From: Bacteroidota bacterium
GTDB lineage: Bacteria; Bacteroidota; Bacteroidia; Chitinophagales; JADJOU01
Direction: 5' to 3'
Length of the DNA stretch: 64,000 nucleotides
Assembly (NCBI GenBank): GCA_016713645.1
Contig: JADJOU010000018.1
Location: 35,608 to 99,607 of the forward strand
Under the pieces are notes generated by a model. That model saw only the letters and a list, made by a program, of their open reading frames with translations. It was not told the DNA's origin and made no database searches. Both the position numbers and the translations under genes were made by a program. Positions 50,326 through 60,732 of the stretch are shown in pieces. How positions within the stretch are numbered: the first letter of the stretch is position 1; the number at the start of each line of letters is the position of its first letter.

Positions 50326-50764
50326 TTACAGTTTTAACAATTCCCTTTCAATCGATCGAAATTCTCTTCATTTTTTTGCGATGAAATTCCGCATTTTATT
50401 GCATTCTTCTGCTGATTGAAAAAATCATGGTAAAACTAATTTTCGATGCTGTATCGCTGATAGGCTCAAAGCCGATCTCCATATCAAAATACGGCGCTGT
50501 AGTCATCGTCCAACTGACCAAAGTATTCGGGACAACATCTTTAAATATAGAGGAATTTTCGAAATTATTCTTTTCAGGTCCATGCATGGTCAGCAGCCAC
50601 TTCCCCTTTGGGCGCAAATCAAATACATGGATGGTATTGGTAAATCCCTCCGGACCCCACCAATTTTTTAAATGCTGTGGAAGAGCAAATGCACTGTACA
50701 ACTTTGCTACGGGTGCATTGATTGTCCTTGAGCTGAAGATGGTATTTTCTGCAGGCGTTGTCAT
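50326..50764 (-). CDS. SRPBCC (AHSA1-type) domain protein (C-terminal frameshifts)
   Basis: The start (TIFSSRTINAPVAKLYSAFA, then NWWGPEGFTNTIHVFDLRPK) and HGPEKNNF match the AHSA1/START-like hydrophobic-ligand fold. The frame given by the sequence ends at 50396; after one-base corrections near 50405-50425 and in the A-run near 50380, the usual ending (FQSAEECNKMRNFIAKKNEE, NFDRLKGELLKL) is recovered to a stop at 50326-50328. Corrected length is about 146 residues, normal. Ligand unknown. It is the gene just downstream of the cyclase array, with 9 bp between, so it may be co-transcribed. Confidence 0.8.
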
Positions 50765-50773
50765 GTCTTATGT

Positions 50774-52661
50774 TTAGTTTGTTTTTTCCAAGAAATACGT
50801 TTTCATTTTTCCCTTTCCTTTGACTTCCATTTCACCCCGTGGTTCAAAAATAAAATCTATTATTGTCTTTAGTCCCTTTCCTTTGGAGAGGGTTTGGGTG
50901 AGGCAGCTTTTAAAATCTTCACTGATATGAATCCTTCCCGCTTCGCCATGACTCTCCATTCTAGAGGCAGTATTGACGGAATCTCCCCAGAGGTCATAGG
51001 CGAATTTATTCTCCCCAATCACCCCAGCTATCGCTTTTCCACAATGCAATCCCACGCGGATTTGCAAATCAGAATTAGATTTTTTTCGATATGCTTTCAT
51101 ATATTCAATCACTTCCATCGCAAATGCAGCAGCTCGCTGCGCATGATCTTCTTGAGCAAGCGGAACCCCTGCAACTGCCATGTAGGCATCCCCGATGGTT
51201 TTGATTTTTTCCAATCCATGGTTGCGCGCGATGCGATCGAATTCAGTAAAGATTTCATTGAGCATCGACAATAATTCATCTGGTGTTACTTTTTGTGACA
51301 ACTGAGTAAATCCAACGATATCGCTAAAAAACACAGATACGTTTTCATGTAAATCTGCAATTTGTTTTTCACCATCTAAGATGCGCTCTGCAATTTGTTC
51401 AGGTAGGATATTCAATAGAATTTTTTCTTGCTCTTGAAAACGAGCGAGTTTCACTTGTCTATCGCGCTCTGATTCCTCAATTTTGCGGCGATATTCCATG
51501 AGTTCAGCTTGCTTCTTCGCCTCTTCGCTATAGACTTCTTCTTTGAGGCTGTGGTATTTCTTGAAATGAATTTGCGAATCTTTCCATCGCTCTTGCATTT
51601 CATACAATTCAGAAAGAGCTAAATGAGCATGATATAAACTCTCTTTGTTATCAATTTCTTCGCCTAATGCTATTGACCTATGCATATAGTCTTCAGCTTT
51701 TTCAAGATCATAGCCCTCAAATTCTTTTTTGGCATATATAGGCCCAATATTTCCTAGATTTACTGCAATGCCGAATTTATATCCAATCTCATGATAGATT
51801 TCGAGTGCTTCTTGATAGTAATATAGCGCTTTGGGGTTGTCTAAAAGTTTAGTATACACATTTCCTATATTTACTAGATTACTTGCAATGCCATTTTTAT
51901 ATCTCATCACTTTATAGATATCGAGCGCTTGCTGAAAGTAATCCAGTGCTTCTGGGTAGTTTGATAGATTACCATTTACTATTCCAAGATTTCCTAGATT
52001 TTTTGCAATGCCTTTTTTATCTCCAAACTCATTATAAATTTCGATTGCTTTTAGATAATAATCTTGCGCTTTTGTAGAATCTGAAAGATTCATATATACT
52101 AAGCCAATACTTCCGAGATTGGCTGCAATACCATTTTTATTTCCAATCTCTTTATAGATTTCCAGTGCTTTTTGATAGCAATCCAGCGCTTTTGAGTAAT
52201 TTGAAAGTTTCTTATATACAATTCCAATACTTCCGAGATTATCTGCAATGCTGTCACTATTTCCAATCACTTTATGCATTTCAAGTGCTTTTTGAAAATA
52301 ATCTAGCGCGTTGGGGTAGTCTGATAGATGGGTAGATATTGTACCAATGCAATTGAGCGCATTAGCTACTTCCTGTTTACTCCCTGATTGAAAATATAGC
52401 TTTAGGGATTCTTCAGCATGAGGAAGTGATTCTTTCGCCATTCCACGATTCAAAAAAGAAATCGAAAGTCTATTCAACACCCTTGCTCGAAGAGCAGCTA
52501 TTTTCTTCCATTCTTCTTCGGATTTAGACGCTTCCAAGGTAGATTTATGTGGAATATTCTCCAATGCCAGACGACAGATGCGCTCTACTTCAGAATAATT
52601 AGCTTTTTGGCTAGTGCATCTGCTTCTGTGAGCAGAGATTCCTATTTCCCTCGAGATTCAT
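50774..52661 (-). CDS. TPR-adenylate cyclase 1 of the tandem array (N-terminal frameshifts)
   Basis: This cytoplasmic protein of about 628 residues couples ten or so 40-residue TPRs of the LGN/kinesin-light-chain type (for example GTISTHLSDYPNALDYFQKA) to a signalling helix (RKIEESERDRQVKLARFQEQ) and a class III cyclase. Metal Asp in FFSDIVGF and IGDAYM, ATP-selective Lys in EKIKTIGD and Asp in AYDLWGDS, and Asn/Arg in VNTASRMES are all present. The long frame starts at 52564, but correcting indels including T5 at 52604-52608 recovers the shared N-terminus (ESLLTEADALAKKANYSEVE) from ATG 52659-52661. A repeat-derived insert sits near its C-terminus (50871-50903). Confidence 0.88.
50871..50903 (-). 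repeat. in-frame repeat insert in cyclase 1
   Basis: The plus strand reads AGTCCCTTTCCTTTGGAGAG then GGTTTGGGTGAGG. It encodes part of LTQTLSKGKGLKT near the C-terminus and matches copies in two other cyclases. Confidence 0.65.
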
Positions 52662-52678
52662 TCTTTAATTTTACATCT

Positions 52679-54656
52679 CTAAAAATATGTTTTCATTTTC
52701 CCCTTTTCCTTTGACTTCCATTTCACCCGTGGTTCAAAATAAAATCTTCTTTTGTCTTTAAGCCCTTTCCTTTGGAGAGGGGTTTGGGTGAACCGATTTT
52801 AAAATCTTCACTCACGTGAATCTTTCCCTTCGCCATGGCTCTCCATTCTAGATGCTGTATTGACAGAATCTCCCCATAGGTCATAGGCGAATTTATTCTC
52901 CCCAATCACGCCTGCGATCGCTTTTCCGCAATGCAATCCTACGCGAATTTGCAATTCTGAATTTGATGTTTGTCTATATATTTTCATGTATTCTATCACA
53001 TCTAGTGCAAATGCAGCAGCTTTTTCGGCATGGTCTTCACAATCAATGGGAACACCTGCAACTGCCATGTAGGCATCACCTATGGTTTTGATTTTTTCTA
53101 ATCCATGCTTGCGTGCAATCCGATCAAACTCAGAAAATATTTCATTGAGCATCGACAATAATTCATCTGGAGAAACGCGCTGAGACAACTGTATAAAACA
53201 ACGATATCGCTAAAAATACAGATACATGTTCATGTAAATCCGCAATTTGTTTTTCACCTTCTAATATGCGCTCGGCGATTTGTGCAGGAAGAATGTTCAA
53301 AAGAATTTTTTCTTGCTCTTGAAAACGGGCGAGCTTGACTTGTCTATCGCGCTCTGATTCTTCAATCTTGCGGCGGTACTCCATATTTTCTGCTTGCTTC
53401 TTCGCTTCTTCGCTTTGAACTTCTTTTTCAATTTCATGGTGTTTTTTGAATTGCTTATAAGCCTTTTCCCAACTTTCTTCTTTTTCATATAAATCAGCGA
53501 GAGAAAAATAAGATTCTATAAGGAAGGCTTTAGCATCAATTTCATTAGCTATCTCGATTGATTTATTCAAGAATTCTTCAGAAAGGCTTGGGTTGTAGCC
53601 CTTGTAATTTTTATTGGCATAGAGTTCCCCAATTTGCCTTGTAACTATAGCAATTAATGATTTAGAACCGAGTTCCTTGTGCACAGCGAGCGCTTGCTCG
53701 TAGCTTTCTAATGCCTTGTCGAAGGAACCAAGTTTATTATACACGCCGCCTATATTTCCTGTAATAAGCGCAACTGTTGATTTAGACCCGAGTTCTTTGT
53801 TTGCAACAAGAGCTTTTTGGAAAAATTCCAAAGCTTTGTCATAGGAGCCAAGATTGAAATACACAATCCCAATATTCACTATATCACCTGCCGCACCTGA
53901 TTTTTCTCCTAGTTCCTCATGTTCAGCGAGCGCTTGCTCAAAACATTCCAATGCCTTGTCGTTAGCGTTTAGATCTTTATACACAACCCCTATATTCCCT
54001 CTAACTCGAGCGGCTACTGATTTATTCCCGAGCTCTCTATGCGCAGTAAGCGCTTGCTCCATGAATTCCAATGCTTTGTCGTAGATTCCAAGAGCATGAT
54101 ACAAAGCCCCTATATTTCCAGTGACAATTGCGATTGGTCCACTTTCCCCTAATCTCTGGTATTCAGCGAGTGCTTGTTCGAAATATTCCAATGTCTTTTC
54201 GTACGAACCAAGATTTTGGTGTACAATACCAATATTCAGCAGGGCGCTTGCCTCACCTGATTTATTTCCGAATTGCTTGTGTCCAGTGAGTGCTTGCTGG
54301 TAGCATTCCAATGCCTCGTCGTAAGCGCTAAGATCTTGGTGTATAACTCCTAATAAATTCCAGGTATTGGACTTAATTTCAATCATTGCGCATGCTTCCG
54401 CTAAGTCTAGACAAGCTTGACCCGTGGAGAGCGCTTCTTGAAAATTTCCGCGTCGCCAATAAATTTTGGTGAGTAAGTAAAGTACAGAGCAGTGGATTGT
54501 ATTTTGTTCAATCATTGCTCGGCCTTCAATAGTGTGTATTCCATTTTTGATCTCTGCTAAAATGGATTTGGCAAGCGTTTCCGCTTCGGCAGATCTACCT
54601 GTTTTATTATGCTCTTCTGCTTGTTTCAGTTGATCTTTGAGTGTATCGTAATTCAT
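52679..54656 (-). CDS. TPR-adenylate cyclase 2 of the tandem array (C-terminal frameshifts)
   Basis: Start ATG at 54656 gives NYDTLKDQLKQAEEHNKTGR. About eight TPRs of 40 residues follow (LGSYEKTLEYFEQALAEYQR, LNANDKALECFEQALAEHEE), then the shared helix and cyclase. Three frames cover the catalytic half: breaks near 53187 (SDIVGF region, written here as FLAISLFY) and near 52830-52790. Residues visible across the pieces include IKTIGDAYM, AYDLWGDSVNTASRMES and the C-terminal MKTYF, stopping near 52679. As in its neighbours the enzyme is predicted to make cAMP. Gap to the next upstream gene is 3 bp, to the downstream one 17 bp. Confidence 0.83.
52760..52792 (-). repeat. in-frame repeat insert in cyclase 2
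   Basis: AAGCCCTTTCCTTTGGAGAG on the plus strand, continuing with a run of G one base longer than in the other copies, which contributes a frameshift here. Confidence 0.6.
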
Positions 54657-54659
54657 CGT

Positions 54660-56506
54660 TTAATTTACTTTTTCTAAAAAATATGTTTTCATTTTTCCTT
54701 TTCCCTTTACTTCCATTTCTCCTCTTTCTTTAAAATTAAAATGCCTGTCTGTTAGTGCATTTTTAAAATCATCACTCACGTGAATCTTGCCGGCTTCGCC
54801 ATGACTCTCCATTCTGGAGGCGGTGTTGACGGAGTCTCCCCAGAGGTCATACGCGAATTTATTTTCTCCAATCACTCCTGCAATCGCTCTTCCGCAATGC
54901 AAACCCACACGTATTTGCAATTCGGAATTAGATGATTTTCGATATGCTTTCATGTATTCAATGACGTCCATAGCAAAGGCAGCAGCTCGCTGCGCATGAT
55001 CTTCTTGTGCTAGATGAACACCTGCTACAGCCATGTATGCATCACCGATTGTTTTGATTTTTTCCAGTCCATGTTTGCGCGCGATGCGATCAAACTCAGA
55101 AAATATTTCATTGAGCATCGACAATAATTCATCAGGAGATACTTTCTGAGACAACTGCGTAAATCCAACGATATCACTAAAGAAGACGGAAACGTGTTCA
55201 TGTAAATCCGCAATTTGTTTTTCTCCATCTAAGATGCGCTCCGCAATTTGTGCTGGTAAAATATTCAATAGAATTTTTTCTTGTTCTTGAAAGCGGGCAA
55301 GCTTCACTTGTCTATCGCGCTCGGATTCTTCAATCTTGCGCCTGTTCTCCATAAGTTGCGCTTGCTTGGTAGCTTCCTCGCTTTGAACTTCTTCTTTGAT
55401 TGTGTGATATTTCTTGAATTGAACAGCAAATTCTTCCCATCGTTTTTGAATTTCGTATAAATCTGCAAGAGATTTATGGACCTCATATAAATGCCTTTTC
55501 TCGCAAATATCCTCATATAGCGCAATAGCACTCAGAAAAGATACTTCAGCTTTATCAGTATCATAGCCATCGAACTCCTTATTGGCATAGAGCTCGCCTA
55601 TATTGCCGAGATTGTTTGCAATGCCAAATTTGCTCCCTATCTCCTCAAAGATGGCGAGTGACTTTTTGTAAATAGGCGAGCGCTTGTGGGTAGTCGAAAG
55701 ACTCTGATACACAAGTCCTATATTGCCGAGATTGTTTGCAATGCCATCTTTGCTCCCTATCTCCTCATTTTTAGCGAGCGCCTTTTTGGAAATAGGTGAG
55801 CGCTTGCAGATAGTCCGAAAGATTCCCATACACAGCACCTATATTGCCGAGATTGATTGCAATGCCCACTTTGCTCCCTATCTCCTCATTGATAGCGAGC
55901 GCCTTTTGGAAATAGGTGAGCGCTTGCGGGTAGTCCAAAAGATCCTGATACACAATTCCTATATTGCCGAGATTGGTTGCAATGCCATTTTTGCTCGCTA
56001 TGTGCTCAAAGATAGCGAGAGCCTTTTGTAAATAGGTGAGCGCTTGCTGGTAATCCGAAAGATACTGATACACACGTCCTATACTGCTGAGATTTCTTGC
56101 AATGCCATCTTTACTCCCTATCTCCTCATAGATAGCGAGAGCCTTTTGGTAATAGGTGAGCGCTTGAGGGTAGTCCGAAAGATTCTCATACACAATACCA
56201 ATATTGCCGAGCGCCTTAGCATTGGTAACAGCATCGAGATTCTTTTCTTCCGCTAGGTCGAGTGCGGCACGAGCGAGGGCGAGGGCCTCATGATAATCAC
56301 CACGTCTCCATTTTGCAATAGAGTGTAAAAAGTGCCTCACAGTGGGTGTTATCTCTTTGTCTTGCTGTTACGGTATCAGTAGATTCGCCTATTTTTTCGA
56401 GCTCTGCCAATAGTTCAACGGCAAGAGTTTCAGCTTCTTGGAAGTTGCCATTCTTGTTGAGTTCTTGTGCCTCTGCTAGCAGGGCTTTGAGTTCTTCGTA
56501 GTTCAT
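54660..56506 (-). CDS. TPR-adenylate cyclase 3 of the tandem array (frameshifts in the TPR array)
   Basis: Start ATG 56506 gives NYEELKALLAEAQELNKNGN. The TPR domain is built of six to seven 40-residue units that are nearly identical at DNA level (period 120 bp, 55580-56220). Indels at about 56340-56297 and 55781-55790 split the frame, and a compensating pair (missing C in TAGTCGAAAG and extra T near 55665-55696) garbles one unit without stopping it. The cyclase domain is intact with FFSDIVGFTQ, IKTIGDAYM and AYDLWGDSVNTASRMES. It lacks the repeat insert: after HVSDDFK the text is NALTDRHFNFKERGEM, close to the ancestral form. Confidence 0.87.
55580..56220 (-). repeat. 120-bp tandem repeats encoding TPR units
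   Basis: The phrase TATTGCCGAGATTG recurs at exact 120-bp steps, ending near 55620, 55740, 55860, 55980 and 56100, with further fragments. The frame-broken copies carry T5 in GCGCCTTTTTGG where intact copies carry T4, direct internal evidence of homopolymer indels. High DNA identity suggests recent amplification or gene conversion of the sensor array. Confidence 0.85.
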
Positions 56507-56510
56507 ATCG

Positions 56511-58391
56511 TTATGATTCTTTTTCTAAAAAATAAGTCTTCATTTTCCCTTTTCCCTTCACATCCATTTCACCTCTTGGTTCAAAAACAAAATCTACTTT
56601 TGTTTTTAAGCCCTTTCCTTTGGAGAGGGTTTGGGTGAGGCAGCTTTTAAAATCTTCACTGACATGAATCCTTCCCGCTTCGCCATGGCTCTCCATTCTG
56701 GAGGCGGTGTTGACGGAGTCTCCCCAGAGGTCATAGGCGAATTTATTCTCCCCAATCACGCCTGCGATCGCTTTACCACAATGCAATCCCACGCGAATTT
56801 GCAAATCAGAATTTGATTTTTTTCGATACACTTTCATGTATTCAATTACTTCTAGTGCAAAGGCAGCAGCTCGCTGGGCATGATCTTCTTGAGCAATCGG
56901 AACTCCAGCTACAGCCATATATGCATCGCCGATTGTTTTGATTTTTTCCAATCCATGGTTGCGCGCGATGCGATCGAATTCAGAAAATATTTCATTGAGC
57001 ATCGACAATAATTCATCTGGTGTTACTTTTTGTGACAACTGAGTAAATCCAACGATATCACTAAAGAAGACGGAAACGTGTTCATGTAAATCCGCAATTT
57101 GTTTTTCTCCTTCTAAGATGCGCTCTGCAATTTGTGCTGGAAGTATATTGTGCAATATTTTTTCTTGCTCTTGAAAACGAGCGAGTTTCACTTGTCTGTC
57201 TCGCTCTGCTTCTTCTACCTTGCGCCTATTTTCTAGTTGTTGCGCTTGCTTGGTAGCTTCCTCGCTCTGGACTTCTTTTTCAACTTCATGGTATTTCTTG
57301 AAATATTCAAGCGCATCCATAGCTCGATTCTCTTTCTCATAAAGATCTGAAAGGAATTTATAATTATGGACTAAATCTGCTTTAGCTCCAATTTCAATGC
57401 TCAATGCGATTGCTTTGATTAATAATTCTTCGGCCTTCTTAGGATTATATTCTTTAAATTTTTTATCGGCATACATCTGCCCAATATTTCCTGTATGACT
57501 TGCAATGGATGATTTTTGGCCGAGCTCATAATACTTTTCTAGTGCACTATTACTATATTCCAATGTCTTTTCATAATTACCGAGTGAAAAATACACGCCT
57601 CCTATATTTCCAATAACACTAGCAACGCCAGATTTATCTCCAATTTCTTGGAATATTTCAAGTGCATTATTGTAATGTACTAAAGAATTTTGGTGATTAC
57701 CAAGAACATTATAAAGAAGACCGATATTTGCAGTTACGTTGGCTATATTTGCTTTTTCGCCAAGTTCTTTATTTATATCCAGCGCACTATTATAATATTC
57801 TATAGCTTTTTCGAAGTTGCCAAGACGCTGATAGACGATTCCAATATTTCCAGAAACTCTTGCAGCGCCTGATTTATCGCCAAGATCTAAATGCGAGAGA
57901 TGTGCACGATTATAATATTCCAATGCTTTATCTAAAGCGCCAAGAGCAGCATGCACATTTCCGATATTTCCTGTAAGGGTTGCAACTCCTAATATATCGC
58001 CATATTCTGAGTGCGCTTCGAGTGCTTGATTGTAATATTCTATTGCCTTTTCATAGGTGCCAAGCGAATGATACACAAGCCCGAGTATATTCCAGGCTTT
58101 AGATTTGATTACTTTAAGGTCGTGTAAATCTGCGAGCGCTATTCCACGCTGAGCTTGCTCGAGCGCAATATCAAAATTTCCACGTGCATAATTTGTCCAT
58201 GTCAGTTCGAGGATTGCCTTCACCTGAAGTGTTTTTTTGCTATTCTTTTCATCTTCAACTAGGTTAAATGACGTTGAGTTTTCTATAACAGCTAATACTT
58301 CATTCGCAAACTGTTCGGAGATATCGAACTTGCCTGCGGATCTTTCTTTTCTGGCGCGGTCAAGCAGACTTTGCAATTCTTCGTAATTCAT
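56511..58391 (-). CDS. TPR-adenylate cyclase 4 of the tandem array (intact)
   Basis: The 626-residue protein starts NYEELQSLLDRARKERSAGK and has about nine LGN-type TPRs (LGTYEKAIEYYNQALEAHSE, LGNHQNSLVHYNNALEIFQE), a charged helix, and the cyclase at residues 438-626 with FFSDIVGFTQLSQKVTPDEL, KTIGDAYMAVAGVPIAQEDH and AYDLWGDSVNTASRMESHGE. The Lys and Asp of the adenine-specificity pair are present, so cAMP is the likely product. It carries the repeat insert SCLTQTLSKGKGLKTKVDFV between HVSEDFK and EPRGEM. This is the best undamaged reference of the array. It lies 1 bp from the upstream gene and 4 bp from the downstream one. Confidence 0.93.
   Translation of the reverse strand: MNYEELQSLLDRARKERSAGKFDISEQFANEVLAVIENSTSFNLVEDEKNSKKTLQVKAILELTWTNYARGNFDIALEQAQRGIALADLHDLKVIKSKAWNILGLVYHSLGTYEKAIEYYNQALEAHSEYGDILGVATLTGNIGNVHAALGALDKALEYYNRAHLSHLDLGDKSGAARVSGNIGIVYQRLGNFEKAIEYYNSALDINKELGEKANIANVTANIGLLYNVLGNHQNSLVHYNNALEIFQEIGDKSGVASVIGNIGGVYFSLGNYEKTLEYSNSALEKYYELGQKSSIASHTGNIGQMYADKKFKEYNPKKAEELLIKAIALSIEIGAKADLVHNYKFLSDLYEKENRAMDALEYFKKYHEVEKEVQSEEATKQAQQLENRRKVEEAERDRQVKLARFQEQEKILHNILPAQIAERILEGEKQIADLHEHVSVFFSDIVGFTQLSQKVTPDELLSMLNEIFSEFDRIARNHGLEKIKTIGDAYMAVAGVPIAQEDHAQRAAAFALEVIEYMKVYRKKSNSDLQIRVGLHCGKAIAGVIGENKFAYDLWGDSVNTASRMESHGEAGRIHVSEDFKSCLTQTLSKGKGLKTKVDFVFEPRGEMDVKGKGKMKTYFLEKES
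56608..56640 (-). repeat. in-frame repeat insert in cyclase 4
   Basis: AAGCCCTTTCCTTTGGAGAG then GGTTTGGGTGAGG on the plus strand; it encodes LTQTLSKGKGL in the protein, about 11 residues longer than the insert-free paralogues at the same place. Confidence 0.7.
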
Positions 58392-58392
58392 T

Positions 58393-60232
58393 TCAATTTG
58401 TATTTAAAAAGTAAGTCTTCATCATTCCCTTTCCCTTCACTTCCATTTCTCCTCGTTCTATAAAATTAAGTGAACTATTTGATAATGCCTTTTTAAAATC
58501 TTCACTGACATGAATCCTTCCCGCTTCGCCATGGCTCTCCATTCTAGAGGCGGTGTTGACGGAGTCTCCCCAGAGGTCATAGGCGAATTTATTCTCCCCA
58601 ATCACTCCAGCTATCGCTTTTCCGCAATGCAATCCCACGCGTATTTGCAAATCAGAATTTGATTTTTTTCGATACACTTTCATATATTCAATTACTTCTA
58701 ATGCAAAGGCAGCAGCTCGCTGGGCATGATCTTCTTGAGCAATCGGAACTCCAGCTACAGCCATATATGCATCGCCGATTGTTTTGATTTTTTCCAATCC
58801 ATGGTTGCGCGCGATGCGATCGAATTCAGTGAAGATTTCATTGAGCATAGAAAGCAATTCATCTGGTGTTACTTTTTGTGACAACTGAGTAAATCCAACG
58901 ATATCGCTGAAGAATACAGATACATGTTCATGTAAATCGGCAATTTGTTTTTCCCCTTCTAAGATGCGCTCGGCGATTTGTGCGGGAAGAATATTTAAAA
59001 GAATTTTTTCTTGCTCTTGAAAACGAGCGAGCTTCACTTGTCTATCGCGCTCTGATTCTTCAATCTTGCGGCGATATTCCATTTGTTCTGCTTGTTTCTT
59101 CGCCTCCACGCTCAAGGTCTCTTTTTCTAATTCATGGTATTTAATGAATTGTTCATGTGCTTTTTCCCAATTCGCTTCATTCTCATATAAGTCAGCAAGA
59201 TTTTTATGAATTTCAAATTCTTTGGAGCCAATTTCATCATGCATGTTTAAAGCCTTGAGCAGATATTCTTCGGCTTTGTTTGCATTATACCCTTCGAAAT
59301 CCTTATTCGCAAATAGGGCTCCGATATTTAAATTATTCTGGGCTATTCCAGATTTATTCTTGATCTCCTCATTTATGGTCAGTGCTTTTTTGAAGAATTC
59401 CAGCGCGCGTGAAAAGTCATGTAGAAGATGATAGACCCCTCCAATCGTGCCAGGTTCATTTGCAACTCCTCTTTTATTTCCAATTTCTTCATTGATTGCT
59501 ATTGACTTATTGTAATACTCAAGTGCATGTGGGTAGTCTTTTTGAGCGGAATAGATTAAACCTAAATTTCCACTCGTACTTGCCAATGCGATTTTATTTC
59601 CCAATTCTTCAAATATTGGGAGTGCTTTGGCGAGATATTCTAGCGCTCGAGGGTAGTCGGAGAATGCGTAATAGACGCCTCCAATACTTATATACATTCT
59701 TGCCACCCCAAATTTATTGTCGATTTCTCTATATAAATCTAATGCTTTAGTATAATTTTCTAGGGCCCTAGGGTAGTCAGTAAGACTGGAATAGATTGCG
59801 CCAACATTTCCTATATTGTTTGCAGCATTGAGTTTATGCCCGATTTCTTCATTGATTTCGAGTGCTTTGGCAAAGTATTCCAGTGCCTGAGGAAAATCGG
59901 AAAAAAGGTTATGGATATTTCCAATACTATGCAGAACAATCCCCTCAAATTTTCTGTTCTTTAGTTGAATAGCCAGTCGAAGCGCATTTTCAGCAGCATG
60001 AAGTGCTTCCTTAGACATCCCTCGTGCGAGAAATGAATTAGAAAGTTCATTCAGTGCAATCATGCGAAGATTTGTCGTGGTGATATACTCCTCTGTTAAA
60101 TCAGCTCCGTTGTTTTGAAGGATTGGGAGATTCTCCAGTGCTTTATTGCATAGCCTCTCTGCTTCGACAAAATTACTTTTTGTATGCAGATATAGCTTCT
60201 TTGAGCAGGGAATCTATTTCTTCGTAGTTCAT
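58393..60232 (-). CDS. TPR-adenylate cyclase 5 of the tandem array (N-terminal frameshift)
   Basis: This is the first gene in transcription order. The start ATG at 60230-60232 gives NYEEIDSLLKEAISAYKK, then an indel in the A5 run separates it from SNFVEAERLCNKALENLPIL; the long frame begins at 60063. About eight TPRs (LTDYPRALENYTKALDLYRE, QKDYPHALEYYNKSIAINEE) lead to the shared helix and a cyclase with all catalytic residues. It lacks the repeat insert: HVSEDFKKALSNSSLNFIER is directly followed by GEMEVKGKG. Its promoter should lie in 60233-60290, but no clean TAnnTTTG is visible. Confidence 0.9.
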
Positions 60233-60421
60233 AATACCAAATTAGAAATAATATTGTTATCTAATCATATTATTTCTAAAATCATCATGACTTATCGCTT
60301 TACAAGAATAAAGAATAGCAAACAAGGGATAGATGGCGGAAAGTTAATATCGTTGAAAGTTTTAAAAAGTGCACAAGCAGTGATTAACTTAATTGGCGTA
60401 GGCAGTAAGTATGCAACATAT

Positions 60422-60464
60422 TTGTGGTCCCAGTAAGAATCGAACTTACATTTAAAGTTTAAGG
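60422..60464 (-). repeat. partial copy of the tRNA-Arg(CCU) 3' part (att-like)
   Basis: Forty bases match the 3' end of the tRNA at 61655-61724 from the anticodon to the discriminator, with a complete T arm (GTAAG, TTCGATT, CTTAC). The two copies are in the same orientation, 1.19 kb apart, the geometry expected of an integration event into a tRNA gene. Confidence 0.6.
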
Positions 60465-60566
60465 CTAAGTCAAGTAATTAGTTTAACAGAAACAAATATG
60501 ACCTTGATTTTTATACATCAAAATGAAAATTAGTTGTTTAAACCCTCACATAGAAGCCTATTCCTC

Positions 60567-60601
60567 ATGATCTAAATCATTTTATCTTCTGACATACGTC
60601 A
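60567..60601. promoter_or_regulatory. two FNR/CRP-like dyads
   Basis: ATGAT-CTAA-ATCAT (60567-60580) and TGAC-ATAC-GTCA (60590-60601) are short dyads whose centres lie 22 bp apart, two helical turns. They are upstream of the lipoprotein gene at 60733. Assignment to the FNR/CRP family is by motif style only. Confidence 0.35.
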
Positions 60602-60732
60602 TTTTTTTCGATTTGAATAATTCTGACTTTTGGCAATATTTTTATCCTACCAAGAATGGTAGATTAAAAATTGCTTTAAACACTTTTGTTTCTTAAACTA
60701 AAATCTTTTTATCATTCAAAAAATCATGTTTT

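Noticed and set aside
50894..51274. A 126-codon plus-strand frame opposite cyclase 1 (and similar ones in other cyclases)
   Set aside because: A shadow of the conserved cyclase domain; repeated only because the real genes are repeated.
54121..54303. Plus-strand frames with Ser/Ala-rich text opposite the TPR arrays
   Set aside because: Antisense of the 120-bp TPR repeat units; periodicity explains the open frames.
60287..60436. A 49-codon plus-strand frame starting MTYRFTRIKNSKQGIDGG
   Set aside because: Too short and without family signal; its end runs into the tRNA-like repeat, so coding status cannot be supported.
60641..60665. CTACCA-AGAA-TGGTAG dyad upstream of the lipoprotein
   Set aside because: Six-base arms only, in AT-rich DNA, without a T-run or known operator match; kept as unproven.
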